From Dyella psychrodurans (lineage in GTDB: Bacteria > Pseudomonadota > Gammaproteobacteria > Xanthomonadales > Rhodanobacteraceae): a stretch of DNA of 64,000 bases. The stretch's first letter is position 1; each line of letters starts with the position of its first letter. The stretch spans positions 81,590-145,589 of the forward strand of contig NZ_QRBF01000002.1 in the NCBI RefSeq assembly GCF_003363265.1. The letters are read 5' to 3'. Shown here piece by piece: positions 8,696 through 18,197 of the stretch. The notes beneath the pieces were generated by a model. That model searched no databases and was not told the DNA's origin. It was given only the letters and a program-made list of their open reading frames with translations. The position numbers and the translations under genes were made by a program.

Positions 8696-10942
8696 CTACA
8701 GCGTCTTGCGAACCAATGTTGCCTTTCCATCGGCGCCGCGTTGGACGGTGATGTCGTACTGCTTGCCCTGGAAACTGACGCGTTTCAGCGTCAGCGATGT
8801 CCACGTGGGAGGCAGCGTCGGTGCATACGCCTGATCTAGACCCTTGTCGTCGATGCGCAAGCCTGTCAATCCGTACAGCATGCTCTGCAGGAAGCCCGCG
8901 GATGTGGCGAGGATGTAGCCGGCATTATTGGCCACGGTTTCCGTGCGCACGTTGAACGGTGGCTTTAGGAAGCCCACCAGATTGCGCTGAATCCAGTCGC
9001 CGGCGGCTTTTGCATCGCCCAGCTCCGAAGCGCCGACGGCGAGCATCACCATCATCATTTCGTTCGGATCGTCGCCGTGGACCTTTAGTTCGTGCAGTTG
9101 GAAGTCGAAGTCGTTGCGGCGCACTGCCTCCGACATCGGCAAGTCGAGATTCGGATACATCAGCCATGCCAGCGAAGATCCCATCCAAGTGATCTTGTCG
9201 TGCGGCACGGACGCATCGAAATCGAGGTGGCGCTGTTCCTGGTCGAGGAACGGTACGTACATCTTGGCCACGATGTCGCCCCATGTCGGGTCCGCCGGTT
9301 CGCCGACTTTCTTTGCCGCTTCGATAGCGATTTGCAACGCTTTGCGTGCAGCGGCATTGGTGAACGAGTCGTTGGGAACGTCGTCGTAGGCCTCGTCGGG
9401 CGAGGTGACGTGCAGGATCTCGTAGCGGTCCTTGGCCCGATCGTAGGTGACGCGACTGGCCCAGAACTGCGCGACCTCGCGGATCACCGGCCAGCCGTAT
9501 TGCTTCAGCCACGCATCGTCGCCACTGGCAAGGTAGTACTGCCACTGCGCGATGGCGATGTCGGCGTTGACGTGAATTTCGCGGTACACGCCGTACGCAA
9601 AGTGTGGCGTGTTGTCGACGCCAGTCTGCGGATCGGCTTCCCACGGATACATCGTGCCTTTGGCGCCGTACTGGATGGCGCGTTCGCGCGCAGGCTGCAT
9701 GGTGCGGTTGCGGAACATCACGATCGGCTTGGCGCGTTCGGGGTGGAGCAGAAGCAATGCAGGGAATACCCAAGAGTCGCTGTCCCAGAACGCGTGGCCG
9801 GCGTAGTTGGGCGTGAGCGCACAGGCGCCCATCGGCCATGCCGTGCCCACGGTGCTGTTGGAAAGCAGGTAGTAAAGATCGGAGTGAATGGCTTTCTGCA
9901 CCTGCGGATCGCCATCCACCACGATGTCCGACTTCCAAAGTTCGTGCCATGCGGCCTGATGCCGGGCGAGCAAGGCCGAAAAGCCGGTCTGTCGCGCCTG
10001 CTTGGCGAGCGCCACATCGTCTTTGGCTGTGCCACCCCAGTCCTGGCGAGATGCGGCAAGGTATTTGGTGAATGTGTAGGTGGTGCCTTTCGTCACCTTG
10101 GCCGTGATGTGCAGCGAGAGCAGATGGCTGGTCTTTTCCAGTTGCACGTTTTCAACGGTCAGCGCCGACGGCAATGCGATGGCTGCGGCTTCCGCCATGC
10201 TGAGACCTTCCTTGGCGCGGCCATCGAGCCATAGTGTCAACGTCCTGGTGTCGCCATCGCTTGAGAGCACCTGCGTGTAGCCGGGATACCAGACGGCGGC
10301 GCGGTCGGGCGTCGGTGCCGGTTTGTTGTCCAGATTTTGTCCGCTGGCAATGACCGCGGCGATCATCTGATCGCCGGTCATGCTGCCGATCGGGAGGCGC
10401 GGCTGATATTCGGACCACAGTCGAATCGGGAAGGTGAGTTCGACGCTCCCGTCGAAGTGCGGCGTGATCGAGATTTGTGTGGCAGCGAGATGAGCGTCGG
10501 CCTGGCTGACGAAGGTGACGACTTGCACGTCCGTCGATTTGTTCGCGTAGTCGAAGCGATAGCGCGTGGTCAGCGTACCGTCGTGCATGTCCAGCGTCTG
10601 CGAGTAATCCGCGAAGATCTTGCTGTCCAGTCGCGTGGAATTGATCCAGCCGCCGCCCGGGTTGTAGTCGATCTCGCTCCAGCCGGGAATGGCGGCGGGA
10701 CGTGAAACGTCCTCCTTGCTGTAATCCATGAACGCGACCATGTAGGCGCGGGAAGGCTCGGTGCCGCGCGGCGAGGTCATCGTGGAGAAATAGCCGTTCG
10801 CCAGATAGCTGGGAAAGTAGGTGCCGAAATCCTTGGAAGATGCCGTGAGCGTAAAGCTCGGGTCCGTCGCGGCGTGCGCCAGCGGCGCAGAGCTGGCGGC
10901 GAAAAGAAACAGTGCGGCAAAGCCGATGTTGCGAAAAGTCAT
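8696..10942 (-). CDS. Secreted GH65 glycoside hydrolase (acid-trehalase-like)
   Basis: A 748-residue enzyme with a signal peptide (MTFRNIGFAALFLFAASS, cut near AHA-AT). The central GH65 barrel has the family hallmark HAFWDSDSWVFPALLLLHP and a general-acid Glu near 517 in TSPDEAYDDVPNDSFTN, matching the PDE of family phosphorylases. Export argues for hydrolysis over phosphorolysis, as in acid trehalases and glucosyl-galactosyl-hydroxylysine glucosidases. The start at 10942 is supported by GGAG five bases upstream and by the signal peptide; the same frame stays open to 12301 across the transporter gene, which is a shadow. Likely substrates are trehalose, kojibiose or a related alpha-glucoside; sequence alone cannot decide. 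Confidence 0.82.
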   Translation of the reverse strand: MTFRNIGFAALFLFAASSAPLAHAATDPSFTLTASSKDFGTYFPSYLANGYFSTMTSPRGTEPSRAYMVAFMDYSKEDVSRPAAIPGWSEIDYNPGGGWINSTRLDSKIFADYSQTLDMHDGTLTTRYRFDYANKSTDVQVVTFVSQADAHLAATQISITPHFDGSVELTFPIRLWSEYQPRLPIGSMTGDQMIAAVIASGQNLDNKPAPTPDRAAVWYPGYTQVLSSDGDTRTLTLWLDGRAKEGLSMAEAAAIALPSALTVENVQLEKTSHLLSLHITAKVTKGTTYTFTKYLAASRQDWGGTAKDDVALAKQARQTGFSALLARHQAAWHELWKSDIVVDGDPQVQKAIHSDLYYLLSNSTVGTAWPMGACALTPNYAGHAFWDSDSWVFPALLLLHPERAKPIVMFRNRTMQPARERAIQYGAKGTMYPWEADPQTGVDNTPHFAYGVYREIHVNADIAIAQWQYYLASGDDAWLKQYGWPVIREVAQFWASRVTYDRAKDRYEILHVTSPDEAYDDVPNDSFTNAAARKALQIAIEAAKKVGEPADPTWGDIVAKMYVPFLDQEQRHLDFDASVPHDKITWMGSSLAWLMYPNLDLPMSEAVRRNDFDFQLHELKVHGDDPNEMMMVMLAVGASELGDAKAAGDWIQRNLVGFLKPPFNVRTETVANNAGYILATSAGFLQSMLYGLTGLRIDDKGLDQAYAPTLPPTWTSLTLKRVSFQGKQYDITVQRGADGKATLVRKTL

Positions 10943-10989
10943 GGAAGCTCCAGCAATGACACGCGTTGCACTCTCCGGTTCACGCAACG

Positions 10990-12255
10990 CTATTTGGCGA
11001 TAAGGCTTGTGATGCTCGCCGTTTTCGTTCCCGCGCGGTCGGTCTCGCGCTTGAAGAAGAACAGGGTGATCAGAATCAGCGACATGGGGACCAGCGAAAA
11101 ATAGAACGCGTGAATCCCGTCGAAGCGCGAGAAGACGATGGCGGTGATGCGTGAGCCGAGCGTTCCACCCAGCGCCGAAAAAATGACGATCAGGCCCGTC
11201 ATGGCGGCATGCGAAGGTTTCGGCAGAGAGCTCAGCGCGACCGAGTTGATTACCGGATAGATCGGCGCCATCAACAGGCCAATCAGCGGGATCAGGTAGG
11301 CAGCGACCGGCGCATTGAACCAGCCGACGTTCGCACGCGCCGTCACGCCGTGCGCAAGCGGCAGGGTCAGCATGACCAGCAGGCCCATGCCGACAACGCA
11401 AAGATTCAGCAGCGCATACCAGGGCAGACGGCGAAGCAGCTGCCCCGCCACGATCCGGCCGATGGCCGATGCCGCGGCCAGGATCGTCGCCAGCTGGATG
11501 CTCATGGCGTTGGGCAGCTTGAGGATCTCGTTGTTGAAGGTGGGCAGCCAGGTGCTGAAGCTTTGTTCGATCAGCACATAGAGGAAAGCGGAAGCCAGGA
11601 ACACGTAGACCAGCGGACGCAGAAACAAGTGCAACATCTCGAGCAGCGATCCGTGCATCGACTTGGTTTCTTCCGTGCGTGCCGCGGATTCGTCGAGGTT
11701 CGACGTGGCAAGCAGCGCGATCACCAGCACGCAGACGACAACAAGAACCCAGTACACGTTGAGCCAGGATGGATTCGCAGGCGACTGACGATCGACGAAC
11801 GCGCTGAACAGCCAGCCGGCGATCAGCACGCCCACCATGAACAAGCCTTCGATGGTGTTGGTGAGACGACCGTGTTCGGCCCGGTCGTTGGTGAGCAGGC
11901 CGATGGACGAATAGACCGATACCTTGGTCAGCGCGAACGAGACGCCCACGCAGGTGAACAACAGTTCCGTGGTGTGAAAACCCGGATACAACGGCATCAG
12001 CGCGCACGCGAAGGCGACAATGCCCAGTGCGATCATCATCGCGCGCCGAAAGCCCAGCAGGGGAAGAAACGAAGCAACCAGAAAGGACGTCAGCGCAATC
12101 GGCAGGTCCTTGAACAATTCCAGCAAACTCGCCTGTGGCTTGTCGACGCCGAAGGTATATATCGACTGCAGGATGACCGTGCCGACGCTGTTGAGCAGAA
12201 TCGCGAAGACCATGTAGATCAGGGCCAACGCAGCGGTCATGCGGAATCGATTCAT
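10990..12255 (-). CDS. MFS transporter, probably sugar uptake
   Basis: A 421-residue major facilitator with about twelve hydrophobic segments, starting MNRFRMTAALALIYMVFAIL. It has the loop 2-3 region LGFRRAMM and a charged central loop (NLDESAARTEETKSMHG) between the two six-helix halves. It sits 47 bases upstream of the GH65 hydrolase and downstream of the TonB receptor. In xanthomonad sugar loci such transporters move the mono- or disaccharide released in the periplasm across the inner membrane. The substrate is inferred from context only. Confidence 0.82.
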   Translation of the reverse strand: MNRFRMTAALALIYMVFAILLNSVGTVILQSIYTFGVDKPQASLLELFKDLPIALTSFLVASFLPLLGFRRAMMIALGIVAFACALMPLYPGFHTTELLFTCVGVSFALTKVSVYSSIGLLTNDRAEHGRLTNTIEGLFMVGVLIAGWLFSAFVDRQSPANPSWLNVYWVLVVVCVLVIALLATSNLDESAARTEETKSMHGSLLEMLHLFLRPLVYVFLASAFLYVLIEQSFSTWLPTFNNEILKLPNAMSIQLATILAAASAIGRIVAGQLLRRLPWYALLNLCVVGMGLLVMLTLPLAHGVTARANVGWFNAPVAAYLIPLIGLLMAPIYPVINSVALSSLPKPSHAAMTGLIVIFSALGGTLGSRITAIVFSRFDGIHAFYFSLVPMSLILITLFFFKRETDRAGTKTASITSLIAK

Positions 12256-12404
12256 GGCGACCTGCTTGGATAGGTGCGTGGGCGAAAACGCGAAACGTCA
12301 ACGCCGCATGGAGCCGATGAGCCTTGCACGGCGGATGCCGACCGATATTCGATCACCGTCACGCATGGCGAAGGCCACTCTACAACGTCCGTCGAGCTGA
12401 AAGT

Positions 12405-12435
12405 CCATGGCCGGGTGTTTCGCACCCGGCCATGG
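12405..12435 (-). terminator. Hairpin after TonB receptor gene
   Basis: A perfect 13-bp stem (CCATGGCCGGGTG at 12405-12417, inverse at 12423-12435) with a five-base loop follows the TonB receptor stop on the minus strand. Only a weak pyrimidine run follows. It may end or attenuate the transcript before the MFS gene. Confidence 0.55.
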
Positions 12436-12466
12436 GTGCCCTAGGGAGGGGAGGGCGACTAACGGC

Positions 12467-15013
12467 TTAGAAGCTGTACTTGATCTGCCCGTTCACCTCG
12501 CGACCTTCGATGGAGCGAGCCAGAATCACGCCATTGGAACTGGCGAAGCCGAACAAGCGGGCGTTGCCTTCGGTGATGCCGATCTGGTTGGTCAAGTTGG
12601 TGCCCTGGACGCTGTAGGACCAGTGCTGACCGACGTTCGCCAGCACGCCGAAACTCAGGTCGTAGAAATTGCCCAGCGGCTGCTGCTGGATCAGGTCGCC
12701 GTAGCGATTGCCCACGTACTCGTACGTGATCCATGCCTTGATGCTGCCCCAGCTCGTGGGCAGTTCGTAGGCGGGCGTCAGGCGGAACTGGAACTTCGGC
12801 TGACGCTGCAACTCCATGCCGTTGATGCTCGCGCACTGCGTGGTTCCGTTCTGAGCGGTGTATGTCACGCAACCGATGTAACGGTAGTAGTGACCGTCCA
12901 TGTAGTCGCCGGAGAACGTCACCGAGGTGTGTTCGATCGGTTTGACCGTCGTCGTGAAGTTGACACCCCTCGACTGCGAGCCGTACACGAAGGTCTGCTG
13001 GCCGGTGTCGGTCGTGATGGTGTACGGAACGTTGTAGAACAAGCGGCGATACGCGCTGAGGTCGGCGTAGATCCAGTCGGACTGGTACTTGAAGCCGATT
13101 TCATAGTTCTTGATCTTCTGCACCGGCGTGCTGGGCAAGCCGCGCAGATCGTCGAAGCCGGGGAAGTGGATGCCCTGGTTCACGCGGATATAGGCGCTCA
13201 TGTTCGGATTGAACTCGTAGTTCGCACCCAGCGTCCACGACTTCGCCGTTTTCAGATAATTGATGTAGCTCTGTCCCGGCGCAAAGTACTGTGCCCCGTT
13301 GTTGTACAGCGTATACGGATTCGCATCCAGGTCACCCGTCGTGGTATTGCCGATAGCGCCGTCGGCTTTTTGGCGCTCTACGCGCATGCCGCCGTCGAAC
13401 GTCCAGTCGTTGTACTTCCACGTATCGGTCAGGAAGAACGCGGTGTTGAATCCGTTCCAGCGTTCGCGAACAGCCGTCGAAGCGCCGCTCACGAAGCCTT
13501 GTGGGCTGCTCAGATCCCATGTATTGGTGCCGTTGGTCAGTGTCACCGCGATCGGGTTGGGATTGTTCTGGGCCTGCAGCAGCATGTTGTTGCCCAGGTA
13601 CCAGGTGTCGTGGTCGTTGTAGACGGCGGTGTAGTTGCCGAAGGTCAACGTGTTGCCGTCGAACAATTCCTTGCTGACGTGGAATTCGTTGCTGATCGCC
13701 TGGATAACCTTGTGCACGTACCACAAGCCCTGGGTGGTGACGTTCTGGTTCATGTCGGCCGCCGCGCCATTATTGGTGTACGTGGCCGTGGCGGTCAGGC
13801 CGGCAGGGAGCTTATCGGCGGTTTCCTCACCGGCGATGTACCCAGCCAGCGTGGTGGGGTTGTTGCCTGTGCTGAAAAACGAAACGGTGTTCATCTCACC
13901 GCCCGTAAAGCCAAGCTTGTCGGAGATCGACCAGCCGTTGCCGAAGTCCCAGTCGAAGTTTGCACCCAGGATGTGGATATCGGCGCCGCGACCCTTGGCC
14001 AGGTTCACCGGAATGCCACCGGGCGTGCAGCCTGCGGTGAAGCAGGGTGTGGTCTGGATGGTTTCGTACTGGTCGGCTTTGCTTCCGAACGTGCCGGTCA
14101 ACGGACTGAAGCCAGGATAGTTCGAGAAGTTGCCCTGGCTAGGATTGAGAATGGGCGTGTCGGTGACGAACTGATTGTGATCCTTCAGCGTACGCGCGTA
14201 GAACATCAGCGAGCCGCTATCCCAGTCGCGTGTCAGCGTTGCGGTCAGCGAACCACCGTTATCGGCGGGAAACTGCGGGTCGCGTACACCGTCGGAGCGA
14301 CGCCACCAGCCACCGATGCTGCCGTACCAATTGTCGGCGACCTTGAAACCGATGAAGCCATCCAGGCGTTCCATCCCCTCCGAACCGTACGTGAAACCGA
14401 TGTCACCGGAAGGAACGTCCGTGCCTTCGCGCAAGAGGAAGTTCGCCGTGACGCCAGGCTGCCCGTTGCCGTACAGCACGGACGGACCGCCTTGCACGAT
14501 TTCAGCGCGATCGATGGTGTCGTCCAGACGGAACAAGGAGGAGTTTTCCATGAACGACAGCGTGGACATCGGATAGAGCGGTATACCGTTCAACTGGTAA
14601 GTGGCATAAGGTGCGTCGCCGCCGCCGGGGAAGCCCGCCACTTCGATGTTCGCACCCGTCTGGCCGCCGGAGGATTCCGGATAAATACCGGGCGAGGCCT
14701 TGAGCAGATCCGCTGCACTCTTGGGGTTGGCCTCCTTGATCTGCTGTGCGGTCATCGAGGTGATCGAATAGCTGGCGTCGATCTTCTTGATACCGCCAAA
14801 CGTGGCCGTGCCGGTTACGACCACCTGTTCCAGCGTCGTGGCCTTCTTGGCGTTGGCCTGTTGCTGGGCGCCGGGGCTTTGCTGCGGTGTCGTCGTGGCG
14901 GGTGCCGGGCTCGGCTGGGTCTGAGGTGTTTGCTGCGCATAGGCAACGCCGGACATAAGCGTCGCAGCAATCGCCGCCGACAGCGTCAATCGTGTGAGTG
15001 GCTTGCTGTTCAT
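12467..15013 (-). CDS. TonB-dependent outer-membrane receptor (sugar island)
   Basis: An outer-membrane active transporter of 848 residues. The signal peptide ends at VAYA-QQ (residue 26). A Pro/Gln/Thr-rich spacer leads to a plug domain beginning near LEQVVVTGTATFG, with EIVQGGPSVLYGNGQPG, and then a 22-strand-type barrel ending in QIKYSF with the terminal aromatic. ATG 15013 has GGGGAGAA upstream and is preferred over the TTG one codon earlier. It lies 58 bases after the GH65-phosphoglucomutase fusion on the same strand, so it is a candidate importer of the island's alpha-glucoside; siderophore uptake is less likely from context. Confidence 0.85.
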   Translation of the reverse strand: MNSKPLTRLTLSAAIAATLMSGVAYAQQTPQTQPSPAPATTTPQQSPGAQQQANAKKATTLEQVVVTGTATFGGIKKIDASYSITSMTAQQIKEANPKSAADLLKASPGIYPESSGGQTGANIEVAGFPGGGDAPYATYQLNGIPLYPMSTLSFMENSSLFRLDDTIDRAEIVQGGPSVLYGNGQPGVTANFLLREGTDVPSGDIGFTYGSEGMERLDGFIGFKVADNWYGSIGGWWRRSDGVRDPQFPADNGGSLTATLTRDWDSGSLMFYARTLKDHNQFVTDTPILNPSQGNFSNYPGFSPLTGTFGSKADQYETIQTTPCFTAGCTPGGIPVNLAKGRGADIHILGANFDWDFGNGWSISDKLGFTGGEMNTVSFFSTGNNPTTLAGYIAGEETADKLPAGLTATATYTNNGAAADMNQNVTTQGLWYVHKVIQAISNEFHVSKELFDGNTLTFGNYTAVYNDHDTWYLGNNMLLQAQNNPNPIAVTLTNGTNTWDLSSPQGFVSGASTAVRERWNGFNTAFFLTDTWKYNDWTFDGGMRVERQKADGAIGNTTTGDLDANPYTLYNNGAQYFAPGQSYINYLKTAKSWTLGANYEFNPNMSAYIRVNQGIHFPGFDDLRGLPSTPVQKIKNYEIGFKYQSDWIYADLSAYRRLFYNVPYTITTDTGQQTFVYGSQSRGVNFTTTVKPIEHTSVTFSGDYMDGHYYRYIGCVTYTAQNGTTQCASINGMELQRQPKFQFRLTPAYELPTSWGSIKAWITYEYVGNRYGDLIQQQPLGNFYDLSFGVLANVGQHWSYSVQGTNLTNQIGITEGNARLFGFASSNGVILARSIEGREVNGQIKYSF

Positions 15014-15071
15014 CAATCGTTCTCCCCAACGGTTTTGTTTGTGAATGCGTGGCGTAAGCCACGTCTCTCTG

Positions 15072-18000
15072 TTAGCCGCTTTGTCCCGTAAACAAACTGA
15101 TGTCGAACGCGGCGACGTTCGGCAAAAGCAGATCCGCTTCGGCCAATGCTTGGTGCTGGCCTATCCCCACTGCTGTCATTCCCGCGGAATGAATGCTGGC
15201 AATACCCGCTGCGGCGTCCTCCACGCCCAGGCATTCGCCCGGTGCCAGGCCGAGGCCGCGCGCGGCGGCCAGGAAAATCTCCGGATCGGGTTTTGCGCGA
15301 CTGATGTGGTTGGCGTCGACCACGTAGTCGAACAAATCGGCGATGCCGAGTTTTTCCAGCAAAAGCGGTGCGTTGCGACTGGCCGAGGCCAGCGCGGTTT
15401 TCAGTCCCGCGCGACGGACCGATTCGATCGCCGATTTGGCGCCAGGCAGCAGATTCTGCGGACCGAAGCGTTCGATCTGTTGGCGGTAGTAGTCGTTCTT
15501 GCGGGTCGCGAGGGCTTCTTTTTCGGGCTCGGTGAATGCGCGGGGCGACTGTTCGAGCAGGATGTCGAGCGATGCGCGCCGATCCACGCCCTTGAGTCGT
15601 TCGCCCACGGTGTCGTCAAAAGGAATGCCTATTTCGGACGCGAGTTTTTTCCATGCCGCGTGATGCACGACGGCTGTATCGGCGATCACGCCATCGAGAT
15701 CGAAGATCACGCCCTTGAGAGAGAGTGGCCCGGAAGCGTGCGCCTGCAACGGCAGCTTGACGGATTGACCGTTGCGCAACAGCACGGGTTGACCATGATG
15801 CAGGATTTCCGTTTGTGCGCCGTCGGTCAGCGTGTATTCCACGCCGGCTGCATCGACGGACACGCGGATGTGCGCATGGCGCCAGCGCAATCCGAATCGG
15901 TAGCTCTTCCACGCGCCCGGTAGCGCCGGAGCGAAGCCGGGGCGTTCGTTCATGGGTCGCATGCCGCCAAAGCCCCACATGAGTGCGAGCCAACTGCCGG
16001 CCATCGCCGCCATGTGCACGCCATGCGAGGTATTGCCGTGCAAGTTGTCCAGGTCGACGCGCAACGTGTCGCGGAAATAACCGTAGGCCTTGTCGGCATA
16101 GCCGACTTCCGAGGCGACGATGCTGAAGGTCGATGCCGACAGCGTGGAATCGTGCACGGTGACGCCTTCGTAGTAATCGAAGTTGCGCCGCTTGCTGTCT
16201 TTGTCGATCGCGTTGCCGGCCAGCACGAAGGCTTGCAGCACGTCGGCCTGTTTGCAGACCTGGTGACGGTAAATCGTCAGCGGATGCATCTTCAACAGCA
16301 ACGGACGATGACCGTGCTCGCCGGAGTGAGCGACCGGCAGGCGCGGTTTGTCGAGGAAGTCGTCGTCCTGCGGGAAGATGCCTAGCTCGGGGTCGACCGG
16401 CAGATACATGGCATCGGCGGCGGCAAGCCACGCGGAGATTTCTTTTTCCGTGAGGCCGATCGCTTCGGCGATGCGCGCGTAATCCTGTGGGCGTTCGTCC
16501 GCCAATTGCGCGGCGACCGCCGCCGCATAGCGCAGATGCTGCTGCGCCATGTGGTTGGTGTAATAGTTGTTGTCCACCAGCGCGGTGTATTCGTCGGGAC
16601 CCGTCACCTGGCAGATGCAGAAAGCGTGGTTGCGGCGCGGGTTGAAGAAGCCGACGTGATGCCAGAGCCGTGCCGTTTCGAACAGCACCTCCGCGCCGCC
16701 GTGCACGAGAAAATCGGTGTCTCCGGTGGCGTCGACGTATAGCCGTATCGCAAACGCGATCGCCGCGTTGATGTGATATTGCGCCGAACCGGAAGGAAAG
16801 TACGCCGAGCATTCGTCGCCGCTGATCGTGCGCCATGCGTAGAGCGCGCCGACCGGATGGTTCATTTCGCGTGCGTGCGCCCTGGCGCGATCGAGTGTCC
16901 GTACGCGGTACTGGAGCATGCCATGCGCCTGCTGCGGCGATGCCAGCGCAAGCACGGGCAGGATGAACGCCTCCGCGTCCCAGAAATAATGGCCTTCGTA
17001 ACCCTCGCCCGTGAGGCCCTTTGCCGCCGCGCTGCCGCTGCCGTCGCGACTGGTGGACTGAAGCAGGTGGAACAGATTGAAGCGCAGTGCCTGTTCGACC
17101 GACGGGTCGCCATCGATCGCCAGATCGGCTTCGCGCCAGAAGCTCGCGCATGCGCTGGCCTGTTGCGCGCGATGTGCGTCGAAGCGGTGATTCAAGGCAT
17201 CTTCGAGCGACGTGGCGACCGTATTCAGAAGTGCTGCTTCCGCGTCGCCGCCCTCGGGCATGCTCCACGCGTACGCAACATATTTTTCCAGCGCAACGCT
17301 CTGCCCGGGACGCAATGCTCCGGCATAGTGCTGCTGCACGCCCTGGCCGTCTTCGATGATGGCGCGCGCAAACGTCAGTCCCGGTTGCGGCAGGTGATGG
17401 CGCTGGCCGCTCGCCAGGCGGATGTGGCTGTGCTGGGTGCGCTGGCAGATCGTAGCCAGCACTTGGTCCGAATCGGACGCGGTGATGCTCAGGCCACCCG
17501 CGACACGCGCGCCGATGCGCGGATCGTCGCCTTGCTCGGCGGCGGTGGCGTTGGCGACTAACGCGGATTCGAGCGTGATCGGACCGCTGTAGTCGATAGA
17601 GGTGACGCGAAAGCGGATGCACACGAGGTTCGGGGTGTGCAGGGGTACGATCCGCTCCGCGTCGATCTGCAGGGTGACGCCCGTGGGGGAGCGCCAGTGC
17701 AGCGTTCGTTGCAGATAACCGTTCCGCAGGTCCAAAGCCTGCTCGAAGGCCAGCCATTCGCCCTCGTCGAGATCGACCAGGGTTTCGCCCAGGCGCAGGC
17801 CGATGCGCGTGCCATCGGCAACGGGGAGACGCGTATCGGTGCTGCGCGCAAAACCCGGGAATCGCTCGTGATATTCAATGGGAGTGCGTTCCCAGACGCC
17901 GGTCAGGAAGGTGCCCTGCGTGCGGCTGCCGCCCTCTTCGAGTCCGCCGCGGACACCCAGGACGCCGTTGGCAAGCGCGAACAGGCTCTCGAGCGTCGCC

Positions 18001-18122
18001 CGGTCGTTTTCGGTCGGACGCCGGGAGTACACCAGACGCCACGGGTCCGAAGATCCATGGAGCGCCGAATCCTTGGCTGGCGTTGGCGCATCGTGGCTGT
18101 GCACGCATTCTCCCCTTGGCAT
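15072..18122 (-). CDS. GH65 glycoside phosphorylase fused to beta-phosphoglucomutase
   Basis: A two-enzyme protein of about 1016 residues without a signal peptide, so cytoplasmic. Residues 1 to about 790 are GH65: general-acid Glu511 in TGPDEYTALVDNNYYTN, the KQAD motif, and the VHDSTLSAS and HGNTSHGVHMAA blocks seen in maltose, trehalose and kojibiose phosphorylases. Residues from about 802 form a HAD-type beta-phosphoglucomutase (FDLDGVIADT, SASRN, RAKPDP, GVEDAAAG). Together they would turn an alpha-linked disaccharide and phosphate into glucose and glucose 6-phosphate without releasing beta-glucose 1-phosphate. I chose ATG 18122 because an upstream in-frame start at 18197 lies inside the operator and before the predicted transcription start. 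It is first in the divergent sugar transcript. Confidence 0.85.
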   Translation of the reverse strand: MPRGECVHSHDAPTPAKDSALHGSSDPWRLVYSRRPTENDRATLESLFALANGVLGVRGGLEEGGSRTQGTFLTGVWERTPIEYHERFPGFARSTDTRLPVADGTRIGLRLGETLVDLDEGEWLAFEQALDLRNGYLQRTLHWRSPTGVTLQIDAERIVPLHTPNLVCIRFRVTSIDYSGPITLESALVANATAAEQGDDPRIGARVAGGLSITASDSDQVLATICQRTQHSHIRLASGQRHHLPQPGLTFARAIIEDGQGVQQHYAGALRPGQSVALEKYVAYAWSMPEGGDAEAALLNTVATSLEDALNHRFDAHRAQQASACASFWREADLAIDGDPSVEQALRFNLFHLLQSTSRDGSGSAAAKGLTGEGYEGHYFWDAEAFILPVLALASPQQAHGMLQYRVRTLDRARAHAREMNHPVGALYAWRTISGDECSAYFPSGSAQYHINAAIAFAIRLYVDATGDTDFLVHGGAEVLFETARLWHHVGFFNPRRNHAFCICQVTGPDEYTALVDNNYYTNHMAQQHLRYAAAVAAQLADERPQDYARIAEAIGLTEKEISAWLAAADAMYLPVDPELGIFPQDDDFLDKPRLPVAHSGEHGHRPLLLKMHPLTIYRHQVCKQADVLQAFVLAGNAIDKDSKRRNFDYYEGVTVHDSTLSASTFSIVASEVGYADKAYGYFRDTLRVDLDNLHGNTSHGVHMAAMAGSWLALMWGFGGMRPMNERPGFAPALPGAWKSYRFGLRWRHAHIRVSVDAAGVEYTLTDGAQTEILHHGQPVLLRNGQSVKLPLQAHASGPLSLKGVIFDLDGVIADTAVVHHAAWKKLASEIGIPFDDTVGERLKGVDRRASLDILLEQSPRAFTEPEKEALATRKNDYYRQQIERFGPQNLLPGAKSAIESVRRAGLKTALASASRNAPLLLEKLGIADLFDYVVDANHISRAKPDPEIFLAAARGLGLAPGECLGVEDAAAGIASIHSAGMTAVGIGQHQALAEADLLLPNVAAFDISLFTGQSG

Positions 18123-18168
18123 GACTGCTTGGTCTTCTCTTCGGCCCTTGGGGCCTGTGGCTGGGGCG

Positions 18169-18197
18169 AGCATAAAAGCGAATGATATCGATATCAA
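18169..18197 (-). promoter_or_regulatory. Predicted sigma-70 promoter of the sugar operon
   Basis: On the minus strand TTGATA (18197-18192) and TATGCT (18174-18169) are separated by exactly 17 bases. The -35 box lies within the tandem palindrome, so a bound repressor would block polymerase. The implied start site near 18162 places the translation start of the fusion enzyme at 18122, not further upstream. Confidence 0.6.

Noticed and set aside
8696..12301. One very long open frame (about 1200 codons) covering the GH65 hydrolase and the MFS gene
   Set aside because: Only the part from 10942 encodes the GH65 protein with a signal peptide. The upstream part is the out-of-frame shadow of the MFS gene, which has clear membrane helices in its own frame.
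12256..12404. A second copy of the LacI operator upstream of the MFS gene (GATATTCGATC near 12353)
   Set aside because: It shares only a few bases with GATATCGATATC and is not palindromic, so I do not call it.
12407..15091. An 890-codon open frame on the plus strand opposite the TonB receptor
   Set aside because: It has no recognisable domain and mirrors the receptor in high-GC sequence; the minus strand encodes a complete TonB receptor with signal peptide and ribosome-binding site.
18123..18197. N-terminal extension of the GH65 fusion to a start at 18197
   Set aside because: It would begin within the operator and upstream of the predicted transcription start; the first residues (MISISFAFM) merely translate the palindrome. 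ATG 18122 is more plausible.
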